DNA of 64,000 bases from JASGCP01 sp965263285 (GTDB lineage: Bacteria; Bacteroidota; Bacteroidia; Chitinophagales; Chitinophagaceae): NCBI GenBank assembly GCA_965263285.1, contig CBDHHD010000016.1, positions 186,001 to 250,000 of the forward strand. The letters run 5' to 3'. How positions within the stretch are numbered: the stretch's first letter is position 1; the number at the start of each line of letters is the position of its first letter. Below, one piece after another: positions 26,306 through 35,589 of the stretch. The translations under genes and the position numbers were made by a program. The notes beneath the pieces are model-generated. The model worked only from the letters and a program-made list of their open reading frames with translations. It made no database searches and was not told the DNA's origin.

Positions 26306-26937
26306 CAAATGAAAATGACGAAAAGAAAAAACAAGTAATTGGTCTTTATGGAGAAATGCAACTTGCTATGGCGCTACATAACAAAGGTTGGCAGGTTCAT
26401 CGTTCTTACATTGATGAAGGAATTGATTTCGTTATCACTAAATATTGGTGTTCATCTTGTAAAAAATTTACTCATCAATATATAAAAAAAGAAAAGTATA
26501 AAGGCAAAGATAAAAATTGTGTAACTAACTTATGCAAAATGTGCAAGAAAAATGGAATCAAAATAATTTCAAAATACTTACAAGTTAAAACATCAGAAGG
26601 AATTGCAACTAAAAATATTACAATAAGGGAATTTAGCTTTCACCCAAAAATAAGATATGATATGGGAAAAGATGTTTTTTATATTTGGATAGCAGTGTTT
26701 AATGACACCCCTAACATTTTAAACACCCCTATTGTTCATTTTTATATTTTCAATACTAAGTATGTTACATTATTTGACGATATAAAAATTGATACCTATC
26801 AAATAACAGACAATCAAAAAACAACTCTTACAATTAATGCTAAAGGCGTCATATTAAACGAAGGCAAAAAATATAAGTATGATTGTTTTAATAAATTTCA
26901 CAACGATTTTAAATGCTTAGAACAAAATGCAAATTAA
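26302..26937 (+). CDS. Putative restriction endonuclease, PD-(D/E)XK-like with Cys pairs
   Basis: 211 residues, translationally coupled to the methylase. A PD-(D/E)XK-type arrangement can be read: Glu18 in GEMQLA, Asp42 in EGIDFVI, and Gln94-Val95-Lys96 in YLQVKTS, as in DUF4365-like nucleases. Between the Asp and the QxK strand is an inserted metal-binding loop, C50-x2-C53 ... C78-x2-C81. The methylase partner carries a comparable ribbon, perhaps for recognising the same site. The endonuclease role is inferred from motif order and neighbour. Confidence 0.65.
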   Translation: MTNENDEKKKQVIGLYGEMQLAMALHNKGWQVHRSYIDEGIDFVITKYWCSSCKKFTHQYIKKEKYKGKDKNCVTNLCKMCKKNGIKIISKYLQVKTSEGIATKNITIREFSFHPKIRYDMGKDVFYIWIAVFNDTPNILNTPIVHFYIFNTKYVTLFDDIKIDTYQITDNQKTTLTINAKGVILNEGKKYKYDCFNKFHNDFKCLEQNAN

Positions 26938-26985
26938 AATTTTTCAACACCATATCTCATTCTTCTTATCCATACCTATCAAGTA

Positions 26986-29592
26986 CTACTTTATCAACAA
27001 TTTAATTTCATTCAGTTTCATAAGTGCTTCTACAGGGGTTAACCGATTGATATCTATATCGGCTAACATCTTACGGATTTGTTGAAAAGCTTCTGTATAG
27101 GTATCAAAAATAGATAATTGAATAGGCTTAGAAGAATCAATCGATTGTATGGTTTGTTCTATTTTCTTATTTTCTACATGTTTACTTTCCAATTCATGCA
27201 ATAAAAACATAGCTCTTTCTATAAGCACGCTTGGCATTCCCGCCATTTGAGCCACTTGTATTCCAAAACTATGCTTGCTATCTCCAGGTAACATTTTCCT
27301 TAAAAAAACAATTTTTTTGTTAATTTCTTTATTAGCTACATGGAAATTTTTTACACGAGAAAGCTTGTTTTCTAATTCATGTAATTCATGGTAATGGGTA
27401 GCAAAAAAAGTCTTAGGCTGATGTGGAGATTGATGCAAGTACTCTACAATACTCCAAGCAATAGAAATACCATCATAAGTAGAAGTACCTCGCCCTATCT
27501 CATCTAATAAAATAAGACTTCGTTTAGACAAATTATTAACAATGCAAGCCGTTTCATTCATTTCTACCATAAAAGTAGATTCTCCACTATTCAAATTATC
27601 ATTCGCTCCTACGCGTGTAAATATTTTATCTGTCAGTGGAATATTTGCTTCTTGTGCAGGCACAAAACTACCTATATGTGCCATTAATACAATAAGGGCT
27701 GTTTGCCGAAGCAAAGCACTCTTTCCGCTCATATTAGGTCCCGTAAGCAATATAATTTGTTGATCTTCATTAAAACAAATATCATTCGGAATATAATTTT
27801 CATGGGGAGGCAAATTTTTTTCAATAATAGGATGTCTACTTTCTTTTAAAGACAATTCAAGAGAATCCGACAACACTGGCAAATGATAATTATTCTTCAT
27901 AGCTACTTCAGCAAAACATAATAGGCAATCGAGAATAGCTATCCGTTGCCCATTGCTTTGTAGAGGAGTAATATACGCTTTTAAGTCTTCTATTAATTGC
28001 TGATATATTTGCATTTCTAAAGCAATACTTCTTTCCTCTGCTCCTAATATCTTTTCCTCATATTCTTTTAACTCAGGTGTAATATATCGTTCTGCATTTG
28101 CAAGTGTTTGTTTACGAATCCAAGTAAGAGGCACTTTGTTTTTATGAATATGTGTTACCTCTAAAAAATAGCCAAACACTTGATTGAAATTAATTTTTAA
28201 AGACGTAATACCTGTTGCTTCTATTTCTTTTTGTAAGATAGACTGCACATAATTTTTACTATCCAATAAGATACCCCTAATTTCATCTAGCGTTGTATCC
28301 ACTCCATTACGAACAAGTCCTCCTTTGTTTATAACAAGAGGGGCTTGCTCTACAAGGGTATCGAGTATTTTTTGGGCTATTGCCTCACAAGGGTGTAATT
28401 GTTGTGATACAGTAACAAGGTATGCATGTTGCGATGTTTCTATGATAGATTGTATAGCTATAATTTGTTGAAGCGTTTTAGCAATACATATCACTTCTCT
28501 AGGATTAATGCGTTGCAAAATAATTTTGCTAGACAATCGCTCTATATCACTACACTGTTTAAGTTTTTGTACTAATTCGTTCCTTACCAATTCGTGCTCT
28601 ATCAACCATTTTGTTGTATGTAATCGTTCATTTATTTTATTAATATCTATAAGAGGAAAAGCTAACCATCTTTTTAATAACCGAGAGCCCATACTTGTTA
28701 CCGTACAATCTAATACATTATTTAAGCAATTACCATTCGTAGTATTACTTTGAAGAATTTCAAGATTACGGATAGTAAAAGCATCCATCCAAAGATAATG
28801 ATTTTGTTGTAAAGACTGCATCTTACAAATATGCTGTACATGTGGATGCTCTGTTTCTTTTAAATAGTGTAAAATAGCACCTGCCGCTATAATGCCATCA
28901 TGTAGATTTTCTATCCCAAACCCTTTTAAAGAATGTGTTTGAAAGTGTTGTAATAATATATCATAAGCATATTGTTCTTCAAATATCCATGTATCTAAAG
29001 CATATAAATAAAACTGATCTTTCCATAGCTCTTTACATTTTTTTTGAAGCGACTTAGGATAGATCATTTCTGCAGGTAGAATACTTTGAATAATTTGCTG
29101 TACATATTGCAACGATCCTTCCGTAACAAAAAACTCGCCTGTTGATACATCTACAAATGCTACTCCCCCTTTATCTGTTTGCTCGTTTAAATAGCAGGCA
29201 GATAAAAAATGGTTGCTTTGATGATCTAATAATTTATCATGCAAAGCAATCCCAGGAGTAACCAATTCTGTTACCCCTCGTTTTACAATTCCCTTCACTT
29301 GTTTAGGATCTTCTAATTGATCGCAAATAGCTACCCGATAACCCGCTTTTACTAGTTTATGCAAATAGGTATCAAGCGCATGGTGAGGAAAACCAGCCAA
29401 ATTAGAAGAAGCAGCAACCCCATTATTTCTTTTTGTAAGTGTAATACCTAAAATATGAGATGTTAAAACTGCATCCTCCCCAAAAGTCTCATAAAAATCA
29501 CCCACACGAAACAATAAAATAGCATCTGGATATTTCTGTTTAATCGCTTGATGTTGTTTCATCAAAGGCGTATCAGTAGATATAGCTGGCAT
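26986..29592 (-). CDS. mutS: DNA mismatch repair protein MutS
   Basis: 868 residues from the ATG at 29592; the TTG at 29607 lies inside the promoter. The mismatch-binding domain carries FRVGDFYETFGEDA (the Phe-x-Glu wedge). The ATPase has Walker A GPNMSGKS (near 617-625), the signature STFMVEM, Walker B ILLDEIGRGTSTYDG and the FATHYHEL switch. It starts mismatch repair by binding mispaired bases. The gene ends about 50 bases from the convergent endonuclease gene. Confidence 0.98.
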   Translation of the reverse strand: MPAISTDTPLMKQHQAIKQKYPDAILLFRVGDFYETFGEDAVLTSHILGITLTKRNNGVAASSNLAGFPHHALDTYLHKLVKAGYRVAICDQLEDPKQVKGIVKRGVTELVTPGIALHDKLLDHQSNHFLSACYLNEQTDKGGVAFVDVSTGEFFVTEGSLQYVQQIIQSILPAEMIYPKSLQKKCKELWKDQFYLYALDTWIFEEQYAYDILLQHFQTHSLKGFGIENLHDGIIAAGAILHYLKETEHPHVQHICKMQSLQQNHYLWMDAFTIRNLEILQSNTTNGNCLNNVLDCTVTSMGSRLLKRWLAFPLIDINKINERLHTTKWLIEHELVRNELVQKLKQCSDIERLSSKIILQRINPREVICIAKTLQQIIAIQSIIETSQHAYLVTVSQQLHPCEAIAQKILDTLVEQAPLVINKGGLVRNGVDTTLDEIRGILLDSKNYVQSILQKEIEATGITSLKINFNQVFGYFLEVTHIHKNKVPLTWIRKQTLANAERYITPELKEYEEKILGAEERSIALEMQIYQQLIEDLKAYITPLQSNGQRIAILDCLLCFAEVAMKNNYHLPVLSDSLELSLKESRHPIIEKNLPPHENYIPNDICFNEDQQIILLTGPNMSGKSALLRQTALIVLMAHIGSFVPAQEANIPLTDKIFTRVGANDNLNSGESTFMVEMNETACIVNNLSKRSLILLDEIGRGTSTYDGISIAWSIVEYLHQSPHQPKTFFATHYHELHELENKLSRVKNFHVANKEINKKIVFLRKMLPGDSKHSFGIQVAQMAGMPSVLIERAMFLLHELESKHVENKKIEQTIQSIDSSKPIQLSIFDTYTEAFQQIRKMLADIDINRLTPVEALMKLNEIKLLIK

Positions 29593-29604
29593 TATATTTT
29601 TGAG

Positions 29605-29612
29605 CAAAGTTA
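29605..29612 (-). promoter_or_regulatory. mutS promoter -7 motif
   Basis: CAAAGTTA reads TAACTTTG on the minus strand, 13 bases before the ATG, which implies a very short leader. Confidence 0.55.
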
Positions 29613-29697
29613 ATATTTAAAAAAAAATAATAAAAATATTTACAACCGATGATGCCCTTTTGTCATAAGCTATCTCTCCTTATAAATATAATTCCAT

Positions 29698-29742
29698 TTT
29701 TTACTCCTTTCTTTTTTGTTTCTCAAAAAAAGAAAGGAGTAA
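29698..29742. terminator. Terminator-like hairpin upstream of mutS
   Basis: TTACTCCTTTCTTTTTT pairs with AAAAAAGAAAGGAGTAA around GTTTCTC. A second hairpin, AACCACTA ... TTAGTGGTT, lies at about 29773-29798. No gene ends here, so these may be left from a lost gene. Confidence 0.55.
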
Positions 29743-29954
29743 TTATTAAAATTACTCCTACAGCTAATCCTATAACCACTATCTTTGTTTAGTGGTTGTT
29801 AGTTTATTTTATTACGAAAATCATTTATATGTATTCTGCCCATATCGGACAAAGGATTATGATATTTGCTCTTTTTCATAGAATAGTAATTATAATTAAA
29901 ATAAACGATAAAATAAATATATATAAAAAAAAATAAAATTCCAAAATTTATTTT

Positions 29955-30190
29955 ATTTTTTATAACTAATCAAGCAGCTCAATATATTTAGTAAAGTATA
30001 ATTAATGATCTAAATAAATATCAACATAGTAATAATAAGAAGGGTTCATTAAGATTGCTCTCAAATACAAAAGCGTTACAACAGATATTCCTGCAAAATA
30101 TGATGATAAAATACCTTCATGATATTGATCTTTTTTTAAAAAGTAACATTCATTTTTTAATATCTACAAAACCATAATGTATAAATTTAT
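29955..30190. mobile_element. Joined remnants of a MITE and the IS1634-family element
   Basis: 29960-30085 resembles the left half of a longer-variant MITE (CTCAAATACAAAAGCGTTACAAC). From 30083 it resembles the 3' end of the IS at 60959-61070 (GATATTCCTGCAAAATATGA ... TTTTTTAATATCTACAAAACCAT). Both are decayed. Confidence 0.6.
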
Positions 30191-30214
30191 TTTTATATCT
30201 TTTTCTTTCTTTTG

Positions 30215-30652
30215 GGCTAAATATTTTTTTGAGGTGCTGGGGGTATTTGTGTTTTTTGTAATTACTCAGGTATAGGTTCATCATTTATTTTTTATATCCT
30301 TTTCTTTCTTTTGTCTTGATACAAAAGAAAGAAACAAAGAAAAAATCAAGCCTGCAGATAAAGAGCTACAAAACTACGGCTCGCTACGCTAGCGAGAATG
30401 AATGGGAGGCGGTTAGGTATGAATCGTTATGATGAGCTTATTCATAGTGATCTTTTATATAAATACTTTATGCTCATCATAACGATTCATATATAAAAAC
30501 TTCCGCCTCCACATTCTCGCTGGTCGCTTCACTCACCTCGTTTTGTAACGCTCTTTATCTGAGGGCAGTCCTCATCAGATATTTCCTATTATTTCCATGT
30601 TTATATGTATGTAATAATCCATGCTTCCAGCACCTCAAAAAAAGCCGTAGTC
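30215..30652 (-). mobile_element. Palindromic MITE-like element, copy H, with 8-bp duplication
   Basis: A complete inner unit (about 438 bp) bounded by perfect direct repeats TTCTTTTG at 30207-30214 and 30653-30660. The target is the pyrimidine-rich part of another, older copy (CTTTCTTTTGTCTTGATGC), so one MITE jumped into another. The terminal repeats have point changes (GGCTAAATA; GCCGTAGTC). Confidence 0.92.
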
Positions 30653-30808
30653 TTCTTTTGTCTTGATGCAACAGAAATAAAAAGATATACTAATCTATAC
30701 ATGAGTAGTTACCGTTATTATTATACACACGCTATTATTTCAATACAAGCAATGGCTTTAGTTCATTTATAGTAAATGCTTAGTAGCAAAACAAAAAAAC
30801 ATCTTTCA

Positions 30809-31291
30809 TTATTTAGCCAATTCAGTCAATTCTTTTTTAACCAAATCGGCTAATTCTTTACCATCTGCTTTGCCAGACAATTGTTTCGAAGCAAGCCCCA
30901 TTACCTTACCTAGATCAACTATAGACTTTGCCCCCACTTGTTGAATAATACTTTTAATGACTACTACAAGCTCTTCTTTTGTAAGAGGTTGAGGCAAAAA
31001 TTTTTCTATGATAGTGATTTCTTCTTGTTCTTTTTGAGACAAGTCAGTTCTATTTTGTTGTTGATAAATAGCAAGAGACTCCTTTCGTTGTTTTAGCATT
31101 TTTTGAAGTAACTTTATCCCTCCTTCTTCACTTAATTGTCCTCCTGATCCTGGTTCTGTTTTAGCCTTAATAATTTCAGCTTTAATAGCTCGAAGCGATC
31201 GAAGCGACTTCTCATCTTGCGATTTCATAGCCACCTTCATTTCATCCATAATCAATTGTTCTAAAGACATCATAATCATTTTTTTATACAT
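30809..31291 (-). CDS. GatB/YqeY domain protein
   Basis: 160 residues (about 153 if the inner MSLEQ is used). It has the YqeY pattern: MDEMKVAMKSQDEKSLRSLR, a KQRKESLAIYQQQNR helix, IIEKFLPQPLT and the C-terminal tail GKVMGLASKQLSGKADGKE. This domain occurs at the end of the GatB/GatE amidotransferase subunits, where it helps grip tRNA. The role of free-standing YqeY is not settled. The start overlaps the gldC stop as TAATG. Confidence 0.9.
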   Translation of the reverse strand: MYKKMIMMSLEQLIMDEMKVAMKSQDEKSLRSLRAIKAEIIKAKTEPGSGGQLSEEGGIKLLQKMLKQRKESLAIYQQQNRTDLSQKEQEEITIIEKFLPQPLTKEELVVVIKSIIQQVGAKSIVDLGKVMGLASKQLSGKADGKELADLVKKELTELAK

Positions 31292-31635
31292 TATTTTTTT
31301 AATTGCTCTTCTTTACAACTTTGTAAAAATTGTTTAGCAAATGTTTTTATTTCTTCTACTTGTTTTTGTTGATGAGTGGCTTTATCAAAAGTATCTCCCA
31401 TACTCATCAATACCTGAAAAAAAAAGTCAGTCATTTCATCTACCATCATATCTTTTGTCCATATATCTAAGCGAAGTGCAGTTTTATCCTTTCCATCCCA
31501 AAAGGCCATCATGGTTGATTTAGCAGTATTCCATTGATCTGCAGTAGAGCCTGTAGCCCTCCACTTAATGTCTTGAGGAAGCTTTTGCTCATCTAATTCA
31601 ATTTGTACAATCACTTCTGATTTATTATTATTCAT
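31291..31635 (-). CDS. gldC: Gliding motility protein GldC
   Basis: 114 residues with the GldC pattern: an initial strand VIVQIELDEQKLP, IKWRATG, KSTMMAFWDGKDKTALRLDIWTKDMMVDEM and FFFQVLMSMGDTF. GldC is a cytoplasmic protein linked to the gliding/T9SS machinery in Bacteroidota, though it occurs in non-gliders too. It is divergent from the oxoamine synthase gene, with a promoter motif a few bases upstream (CAAAATTA, reading TAATTTTG), and is coupled to the YqeY gene. Confidence 0.92.
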   Translation of the reverse strand: MNNNKSEVIVQIELDEQKLPQDIKWRATGSTADQWNTAKSTMMAFWDGKDKTALRLDIWTKDMMVDEMTDFFFQVLMSMGDTFDKATHQQKQVEEIKTFAKQFLQSCKEEQLKK

Positions 31636-31639
31636 AATG

Positions 31640-31658
31640 CAAAATTACATTATTTTTG
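31640..31658. promoter_or_regulatory. Divergent promoter pair
   Basis: TAATTTTG on the minus strand (31647-31640) faces gldC and TATTTTTG on the plus strand (31651-31658) faces the synthase gene. Both starts are within about 20 bases, so both mRNAs would be nearly leaderless. Confidence 0.55.
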
Positions 31659-31674
31659 TAAAAAGCATTATAGA

Positions 31675-32727
31675 ATGATTACAACGAGCCATACCCCAGG
31701 AAGAACAATGATATACAATAATGAAGCATATCTATTTTTTTCTGGGTATTCTTATTATGGCATGCAAACAACCGCGCTCAAAAAACTCGTAAAAGAAGGA
31801 ATAGACAAATATGGAATGCTTTTCCCTTCTGCCCGGCTCACCAATACCCGTTTTACATTATATGACGAGCTAGAACAATCATTAAGTGACTATATTGGAA
31901 TGAAATATAGTGTAACATATCATACAGGCTTTACTGCTATTCGTTCCATTGTTAATTATTTAAAAAACAACCCATCCTATCGATGTTTTGTTGCTCCTAA
32001 TACCCATGCATCAGGAAATATTTTTAAAAGCACTTATCATACCACCTCTTTTAATGAGTGGGCTATACAAGTAGTAGCCTCTATACAAAAAGACTCATCC
32101 AATAAAACACCTACTATTATTATGGATAGTTATTTTATATTAGACGCTATGATGCGAGATTTTACTTGGTTATCTCATATAAAAAAACCAACCCTTATAC
32201 TCATTGACGACTCGCATGGTATAGGTATTTTAGGCGTACAAGGCAAAGGCATTATTAGCTATCTCCCTAAAAATAATTATATTGATTACATAATTGGTTA
32301 TTCTCTATCAAAAGCTTTTCAACTAACAGGAGGTGTATTATCATTTAACAACAACAAATGGAATGCTATTTTACAATCAACCCCTGAATTTTGTACCACT
32401 ACTTCTATTACACCTGCTATAGCACATGCATACATTCATGGGAAAAACATATTTGAAGAACAAAGAAAAAAACTAGTCCAAAACATACAAACATGCTATC
32501 AGCATATACAAACATATAAAGATATACAAGTGAATAGCCATATTCCTATTTGTATTTTACCTAAAAAATTAGACGAAGACTGTTTTCTTCAACATAAAAT
32601 AATCATATCTTCTTTTGCTTATCCCTACCCTAATAGTAAAAAAGTCAATCGACTTGTTATCAATGCATTACATACAGAAAAAGACATAAAAAAACTATGC
32701 AAAATAATATCAATCTATTGCCATTAA
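31675..32727 (+). CDS. PLP-dependent alpha-oxoamine synthase-like enzyme
   Basis: 350 residues, fold type I. The PLP contacts are visible: DDSHGIGILG (Asp178/179, His181) and the Schiff-base lysine Lys213 in GYSLSKAFQLTGG. The pattern matches the 8-amino-7-oxononanoate synthase / 2-amino-3-ketobutyrate ligase / serine palmitoyltransferase group, but the protein is about 40 residues shorter than usual and quite diverged at the C-terminus. No biotin or sphingolipid genes are nearby, so the substrate cannot be assigned. Confidence 0.75.
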   Translation: MITTSHTPGRTMIYNNEAYLFFSGYSYYGMQTTALKKLVKEGIDKYGMLFPSARLTNTRFTLYDELEQSLSDYIGMKYSVTYHTGFTAIRSIVNYLKNNPSYRCFVAPNTHASGNIFKSTYHTTSFNEWAIQVVASIQKDSSNKTPTIIMDSYFILDAMMRDFTWLSHIKKPTLILIDDSHGIGILGVQGKGIISYLPKNNYIDYIIGYSLSKAFQLTGGVLSFNNNKWNAILQSTPEFCTTTSITPAIAHAYIHGKNIFEEQRKKLVQNIQTCYQHIQTYKDIQVNSHIPICILPKKLDEDCFLQHKIIISSFAYPYPNSKKVNRLVINALHTEKDIKKLCKIISIYCH

Positions 32728-32839
32728 CCTTATATACACAAAATAATTTATTTGTTAATTATATTATATATAGTTATCTTTCAGTGTGCAAAATATTTAG
32801 TAAATTACAGAATATGATAAGACAAGTTTAATTAGTTAT

Positions 32840-35266
32840 ATGAGCAAAATTACTTTATTAATATTTTTATTTTTGATTTGTAGCATTTGGGTTGCACATC
32901 CGCAAGATAAAACAAGCGAATTAAATATCAATGGAGCAAATATATCTGTTAATAAAAACACCATATTACAAATTGAAACAGATAGTGTTAAAATAAGCCC
33001 TTCTACTGTATGGTCAGGAGGTGGCATGGTATTGTTAAGCGGAAGTACCCCACAAGTTTTTGTAAGTGGGTACAATGCAAAAGCGCCGTTTTTGTTCCCT
33101 ATTATAACAGGATCTTTTGAAATTAACAACCCTACTTTTGTACAACTCAATGGCGATTTATTAGTAGATAGCGTATTTGTATTATCTAAAGGCAAATTCA
33201 TTTTCAACAATCAAATAGTAAATATGGCTGGAGGAGTTCAAGCCACTGCTGGTGCCATTTCTTCAAATGGATCATCCGCACTATTAATTGGTTCAAACCA
33301 ACCTACCATACCCATGAATATTCAATTTGATAACAATAACGATAAAACCACTAATCAATTAGACAGTTTGGTACTTCAAGGAGGCAATTTGCAACTAAGC
33401 AATAAACTATATATTGCCGATACAGGCAATATAACCATTAACAACGGCACTATCACTACAAATAACAACTTAGAATTATTATCCGACTCGCGCGGCACCG
33501 CTAGGATTGGTGTAGGAAATAGATTAGGAGGATACATGAATGGAGGTGCTTATATTAACCGCTATGTACCTGTAAACAATTCTTATATACTCGTTACTGC
33601 ACCCGTTGAATCACCCGCTCCCACTATTCAAAATTCATGGCAATTAAATACATTCATCTTTGGCAATGGCAATGGCTTTGATCCTGGAGGAAGCTATAAC
33701 TCCATGCTTACTTATTCACCTAATATTACCCCATTCCCATGGCAAAGTATATCAAGTACTACCATTCCTTTAAATCGAGAACAACCATATCTTTTAAAAG
33801 TTATTAATAGAAACAATAGCAATATGTCCGATACTTTAAGAGTATTAGCTACCCCTACACAAGGAACACAAACTTTTGTAATCAACCAAAACAATTTTGC
33901 AGTTATTCCGAATCCATACATGTCTCCTATTGACTTTAATGCTGTATATACAAATAATGTAGGTCTTATTAAACAAAGCTTTAAACTATATGATCCAGCA
34001 ATAGGTGATGCAAATAATCTTACAGGTGGTTTTGTTACATCTATTTGGAATGAAGAAAACAACAATTATGATATAGCCCCATTATCTAATGTAGCATCTC
34101 CTATTATCCAACCAGGATCGGCTTTCTTTGTAGAGCCTATCAATGATGGGTTTTTAGATATTTTAGAAACAAATAAAACCACTGGCAATAGTAATATTCC
34201 TTTTCAAGGGGGGCAAACAAATGTTAACAACTTACCTATTTCCTCTTATGACAGTAAAATAAGAGTTAACTTACTAGGATTTAACAATAACAGATCATCC
34301 GGTCCCACTTCTATTTTAGACGGAGTACTTATTGTTAGCAATCCTATCTACTCTAATGATGTAGATAAGAACGATGCTCTTAAATTACCCAACATGCAAA
34401 ATAATATTGCATTTTTAAAAAACAACACTTTATTAGCAATAGATAGAATACCTACACCTGCACTCACGGACACCATCCCATTGCTTTTAAATGTAGCCAA
34501 TACGGGAGGTTTTTATCAACTCCAAAGTATAAGTCAAAATTTTGAGTATATTAATTTAACCCCTTATGTATTAGACAAAAATTCGAATACAACATATCAA
34601 TTATCAGATGGTATTCCCCTCTTAAATACAGTACAAATAGGACCCAATGATGCAAATAGATTTGCTATTGTTTTTCAGCCTGCAGGTAGTTATATTAATA
34701 TTATACTAAAAGGTTCTATTAATAACAACCTTAATGATGTTCAACTTAATTGGACTATCTCAACAGAAATCAATATTGTACAATACAGTCTACAAAAATC
34801 AATCAATGGAGTTTGGACAACCATCAATACGCAAAACCCCATAGCGAACGATGGAAGTACTCAAACCTATCAATTTAGCGATGCAAACATACAAAACAAC
34901 AATATCTATAGGGTTTTAGCTACTGTAACTAATAGGATCCCTACACCTCCTACTCCTATTTTAAGTAACACATTAGAAATATTATCTAAAGGAGGCAGTT
35001 ATATGCAAGCGTCACCTAATCCCATTGTAAACAATTTTAATTTACAACTTGTAAATATCCCACCGGATATATATACCGTTGTTCTAACCGATCTATTAGG
35101 AAATGAACAAACCATTGGCGAGGTCATAGTTTCAAAAGCATCTACTATTTATAATTTCCCTATGTATTTAAAAAACTACATTACAAGTGGTACTTATTTT
35201 ATATCATTGCGACTTAATGGCAATATCACAAATTATAGCACACAAATTTTAAAAAATAATAGATAA
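32840..35266 (+). CDS. T9SS-exported surface protein
   Basis: 808 residues. The signal peptide is LLIFLFLICSIWVAHPQ. The body is Asn/Thr-rich, beta-helix or beta-sandwich-like, with SPSTVWSGGGMVLLSGSTPQ and later a fibronectin-like stretch (LNWTISTEINIVQYSLQKSI). The last about 80 residues form a type A sorting domain: ASPNPIVNNFNLQLVN, a YTVVLTDLLGN strand and SGTYFISLRLNG near the end. It would be secreted by T9SS and anchored at the cell surface. The gene ends 6 bases before zapA. No enzymatic motif seen. Confidence 0.8.
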   Translation: MSKITLLIFLFLICSIWVAHPQDKTSELNINGANISVNKNTILQIETDSVKISPSTVWSGGGMVLLSGSTPQVFVSGYNAKAPFLFPIITGSFEINNPTFVQLNGDLLVDSVFVLSKGKFIFNNQIVNMAGGVQATAGAISSNGSSALLIGSNQPTIPMNIQFDNNNDKTTNQLDSLVLQGGNLQLSNKLYIADTGNITINNGTITTNNNLELLSDSRGTARIGVGNRLGGYMNGGAYINRYVPVNNSYILVTAPVESPAPTIQNSWQLNTFIFGNGNGFDPGGSYNSMLTYSPNITPFPWQSISSTTIPLNREQPYLLKVINRNNSNMSDTLRVLATPTQGTQTFVINQNNFAVIPNPYMSPIDFNAVYTNNVGLIKQSFKLYDPAIGDANNLTGGFVTSIWNEENNNYDIAPLSNVASPIIQPGSAFFVEPINDGFLDILETNKTTGNSNIPFQGGQTNVNNLPISSYDSKIRVNLLGFNNNRSSGPTSILDGVLIVSNPIYSNDVDKNDALKLPNMQNNIAFLKNNTLLAIDRIPTPALTDTIPLLLNVANTGGFYQLQSISQNFEYINLTPYVLDKNSNTTYQLSDGIPLLNTVQIGPNDANRFAIVFQPAGSYINIILKGSINNNLNDVQLNWTISTEINIVQYSLQKSINGVWTTINTQNPIANDGSTQTYQFSDANIQNNNIYRVLATVTNRIPTPPTPILSNTLEILSKGGSYMQASPNPIVNNFNLQLVNIPPDIYTVVLTDLLGNEQTIGEVIVSKASTIYNFPMYLKNYITSGTYFISLRLNGNITNYSTQILKNNR

Positions 35267-35272
35267 TTTTAC

Positions 35273-35584
35273 ATGATTATACCTATATCTATTACCATTG
35301 CAGATAGAACTTATCGAGTTAAAATAGAAGCTGATAAAGAGCCTATTGTAAGAGAAGTGATAGCATTATTTAATAAAAAGATAATTGAATTTAGACAAAT
35401 ATATGCAGGTAAAGACATGCAAGACTTTGTTTCTATGGTACTATTATGGTTTGTAATGGAACAAATGGATATAGAAAACAATACCCTTGTTTGGGACAAT
35501 ATATATTCAACAATAGAAAAAATAGAGCATAGATTAGAAACGCTTGTTAATAAGGAGCCCTCACAGGAACAAGAATTTAATTAA
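35273..35584 (+). CDS. zapA: Cell division protein ZapA
   Basis: 103 residues. The N-terminal ISITIADRTYRVKIEADKEP is followed by the helix EVIALFNKKIIEFRQIYAGKDMQDF and a C-terminal coiled coil, as in ZapA, which bundles FtsZ filaments. It ends five bases from the convergent rny gene. zapA beside rny is a recurrent Bacteroidota arrangement, though usually in the same direction. Confidence 0.9.
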   Translation: MIIPISITIADRTYRVKIEADKEPIVREVIALFNKKIIEFRQIYAGKDMQDFVSMVLLWFVMEQMDIENNTLVWDNIYSTIEKIEHRLETLVNKEPSQEQEFN

Positions 35585-35589
35585 AGCCC

